A DNA stretch of 64,000 bases from Limnomonas spitsbergensis. Its lineage: Eukaryota; Chlorophyta; Chlorophyceae; Chlamydomonadales. The notes beneath the pieces were generated by a model. That model saw nothing but the letters and a program-made list of their open reading frames with translations. It did no database searches and was not told the origin of the DNA. Location of the stretch: the NCBI GenBank assembly GCA_037349105.1, contig JAYJMM010000090.1:670001-734000 (forward strand). Reading direction: 5' to 3'. Position 1 is the stretch's first letter, and the number at the start of each line of letters is the position of its first letter. Both the position numbers and the translations under genes were made by a program. Shown here in pieces: positions 62,954 to 64,000 of the stretch.

Positions 62954-64000
62954 CTGCCGGCTTCCGTTCACGACGGGATGAGCAATGGCTGATGGCCAGC
63001 ACAGGGACACGCAGAACAATCATTCACATGTCAAAATCTGGGGTGGGGAATGAGCTTGATGCCTGACTGCAGCCAGAGACATGCAAAACAACCAGCAGTG
63101 ATATGACTAGATAAGCTGGGGCGGGAAATGAGCTACAGGCCTGATTGCTACCAAGAGGTATGCAAAACAACCATTAGCTAAAAAGCCATTGGCTAGCATA
63201 GCTGATTAGTGTGCGAGCACACGCCTTTATTATTAGGATATTACAAGCGGGGGCTGGGAATGAGCTGGACACCTGATGGCCACCACAGAGGCGCGCAAAC
63301 AATGATTTATTTTTATCTATTATGATTACGAGCTGGGGCGGGGAATGAGTTTACCTGATTGCCACCAAGAGGTACGCACAACAAACCTAAGGACCTGTCG
63401 GCTGCCGTTCACGACGGGATGTGCAATGCCTGATGGCCATGATAAGGGCATGCTTAACCCTAAATTGTAACCCTAAACTAGACGGGATGTGCAATGCCTG
63501 ATGGCCATTATTAAGGCATGCCAAACCAGGGGTGGAAAACAACCATCAGCGATATGAGCTGGAGCGGGGAATGAGCTTAGCCTGATTGCTTCCAAGAGGC
63601 AGGCGGTACAATCATTTGCATTACGGCTAGATGAGCTGGAGCTGGGAATGAGCTATGCCCGATTCCCACCAGACGCGTGCCAAACAATCATTAGCATCAC
63701 AGGCTGGAGTGGACAATGAGCTTGATGCCTGATTCCCACCAGAGGCATGCCAAACAATCATTGGCTGTCAAGTCGTTAAGTAGCATACGGTAGCTAATTA
63801 GTGTGGGAGCACACACCTTCTTTTTTTACTATGTTTTTTAGTACATATTGTTTTAGTACATGACGAGCTGGGGCGAAAAATGAGCCACGTGGCTGATGGT
63901 CACCACCAAGGGCGCGCAAACAATGATTCTTTAATTATTATTATAATGAGCTGGGGCGGGAAATGAGCTATGCCTGACGGCCACCACAAAGGGCGCACAC
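62954..64000 (-). other. Upstream intron of cyclase B, degenerate repeats, to the window edge
   Basis: Units of about 60-75 bp around GAGCTGGGGCGGGGAATGAG and GCCTGATTGCCACCAAGAGG are repeated with much divergence. Copies of the exon start CATCCCGTCGTGAACGG occur at 63404-63420 and, shortened, at 63480-63492. The N-terminal exons of cyclase B must lie beyond 64000. Confidence 0.6.

Noticed and set aside
62379..62981. Plus-strand frame of 200 codons that looks protein-like (Pro-rich, then a charged helix)
   Set aside because: The opposite strand is open as well, ends in HRGFR at a donor, and joins in phase to GLRVRMGIATG of the cyclase. The plus frame is therefore the shadow.

Overview
The window looks like nuclear DNA of a green alga. 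Four of its five genes have many short exons with GT-AG introns, the coding parts are rich in Ala, Gly, Pro and Ser, and CCCTAAA-type (plant telomere-like) runs are scattered everywhere. Two long class III nucleotide cyclase genes carry a C-terminal signature (LG-[MQ]-[YF]-[RK]-FKGS, then FP..P.GKG) that I associate with chlorophyte cyclases. A prasinophyte such as Cymbomonas is my guess from the repeat style; it is not demonstrated. All exon boundaries below were placed by eye from splice sites, reading phase and protein motifs. In nearly every case the phases of adjoining exons agree.

Layout: (1) 1-3172, plus strand, the C-terminal exons of class III cyclase A, whose 5' part lies left of the window. 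(2) 12086-5447, minus, a SAAL1-like armadillo protein in four exons. (3) 29603-13782, minus, a DJ-1/PARK7-family protein in six exons; its third intron is 12.6 kb long and holds an 11.4-kb satellite of 355 units of 32 bp. (4) 29846-38558, plus, an SNM1/DCLRE1-family metallo-beta-lactamase/beta-CASP nuclease in nine exons, head to head with DJ-1 across 242 bp. (5) about 62953-42750, minus, class III cyclase B in about 14 exons, whose N-terminus lies right of the window. Cyclases A and B share the last intron positions and phases and are paralogues. The genes form no operon; DJ-1 and SNM1 may share a promoter.

The rest is mostly introns and spacers filled with tandem repeats. Many of these arrays start exactly at an exon edge and are built from copies of that exon's own splice donor or acceptor. 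I count well over ten cases in all five genes. I regard this splice-junction-seeded repeat growth, together with the giant satellite inside the DJ-1 intron, as the most interesting content. Several dispersed short families (two SINE-like, two with terminal inverted repeats, one possible introner) are interspersed. I found no rRNA, tRNA, CRISPR array or autonomous transposon gene.
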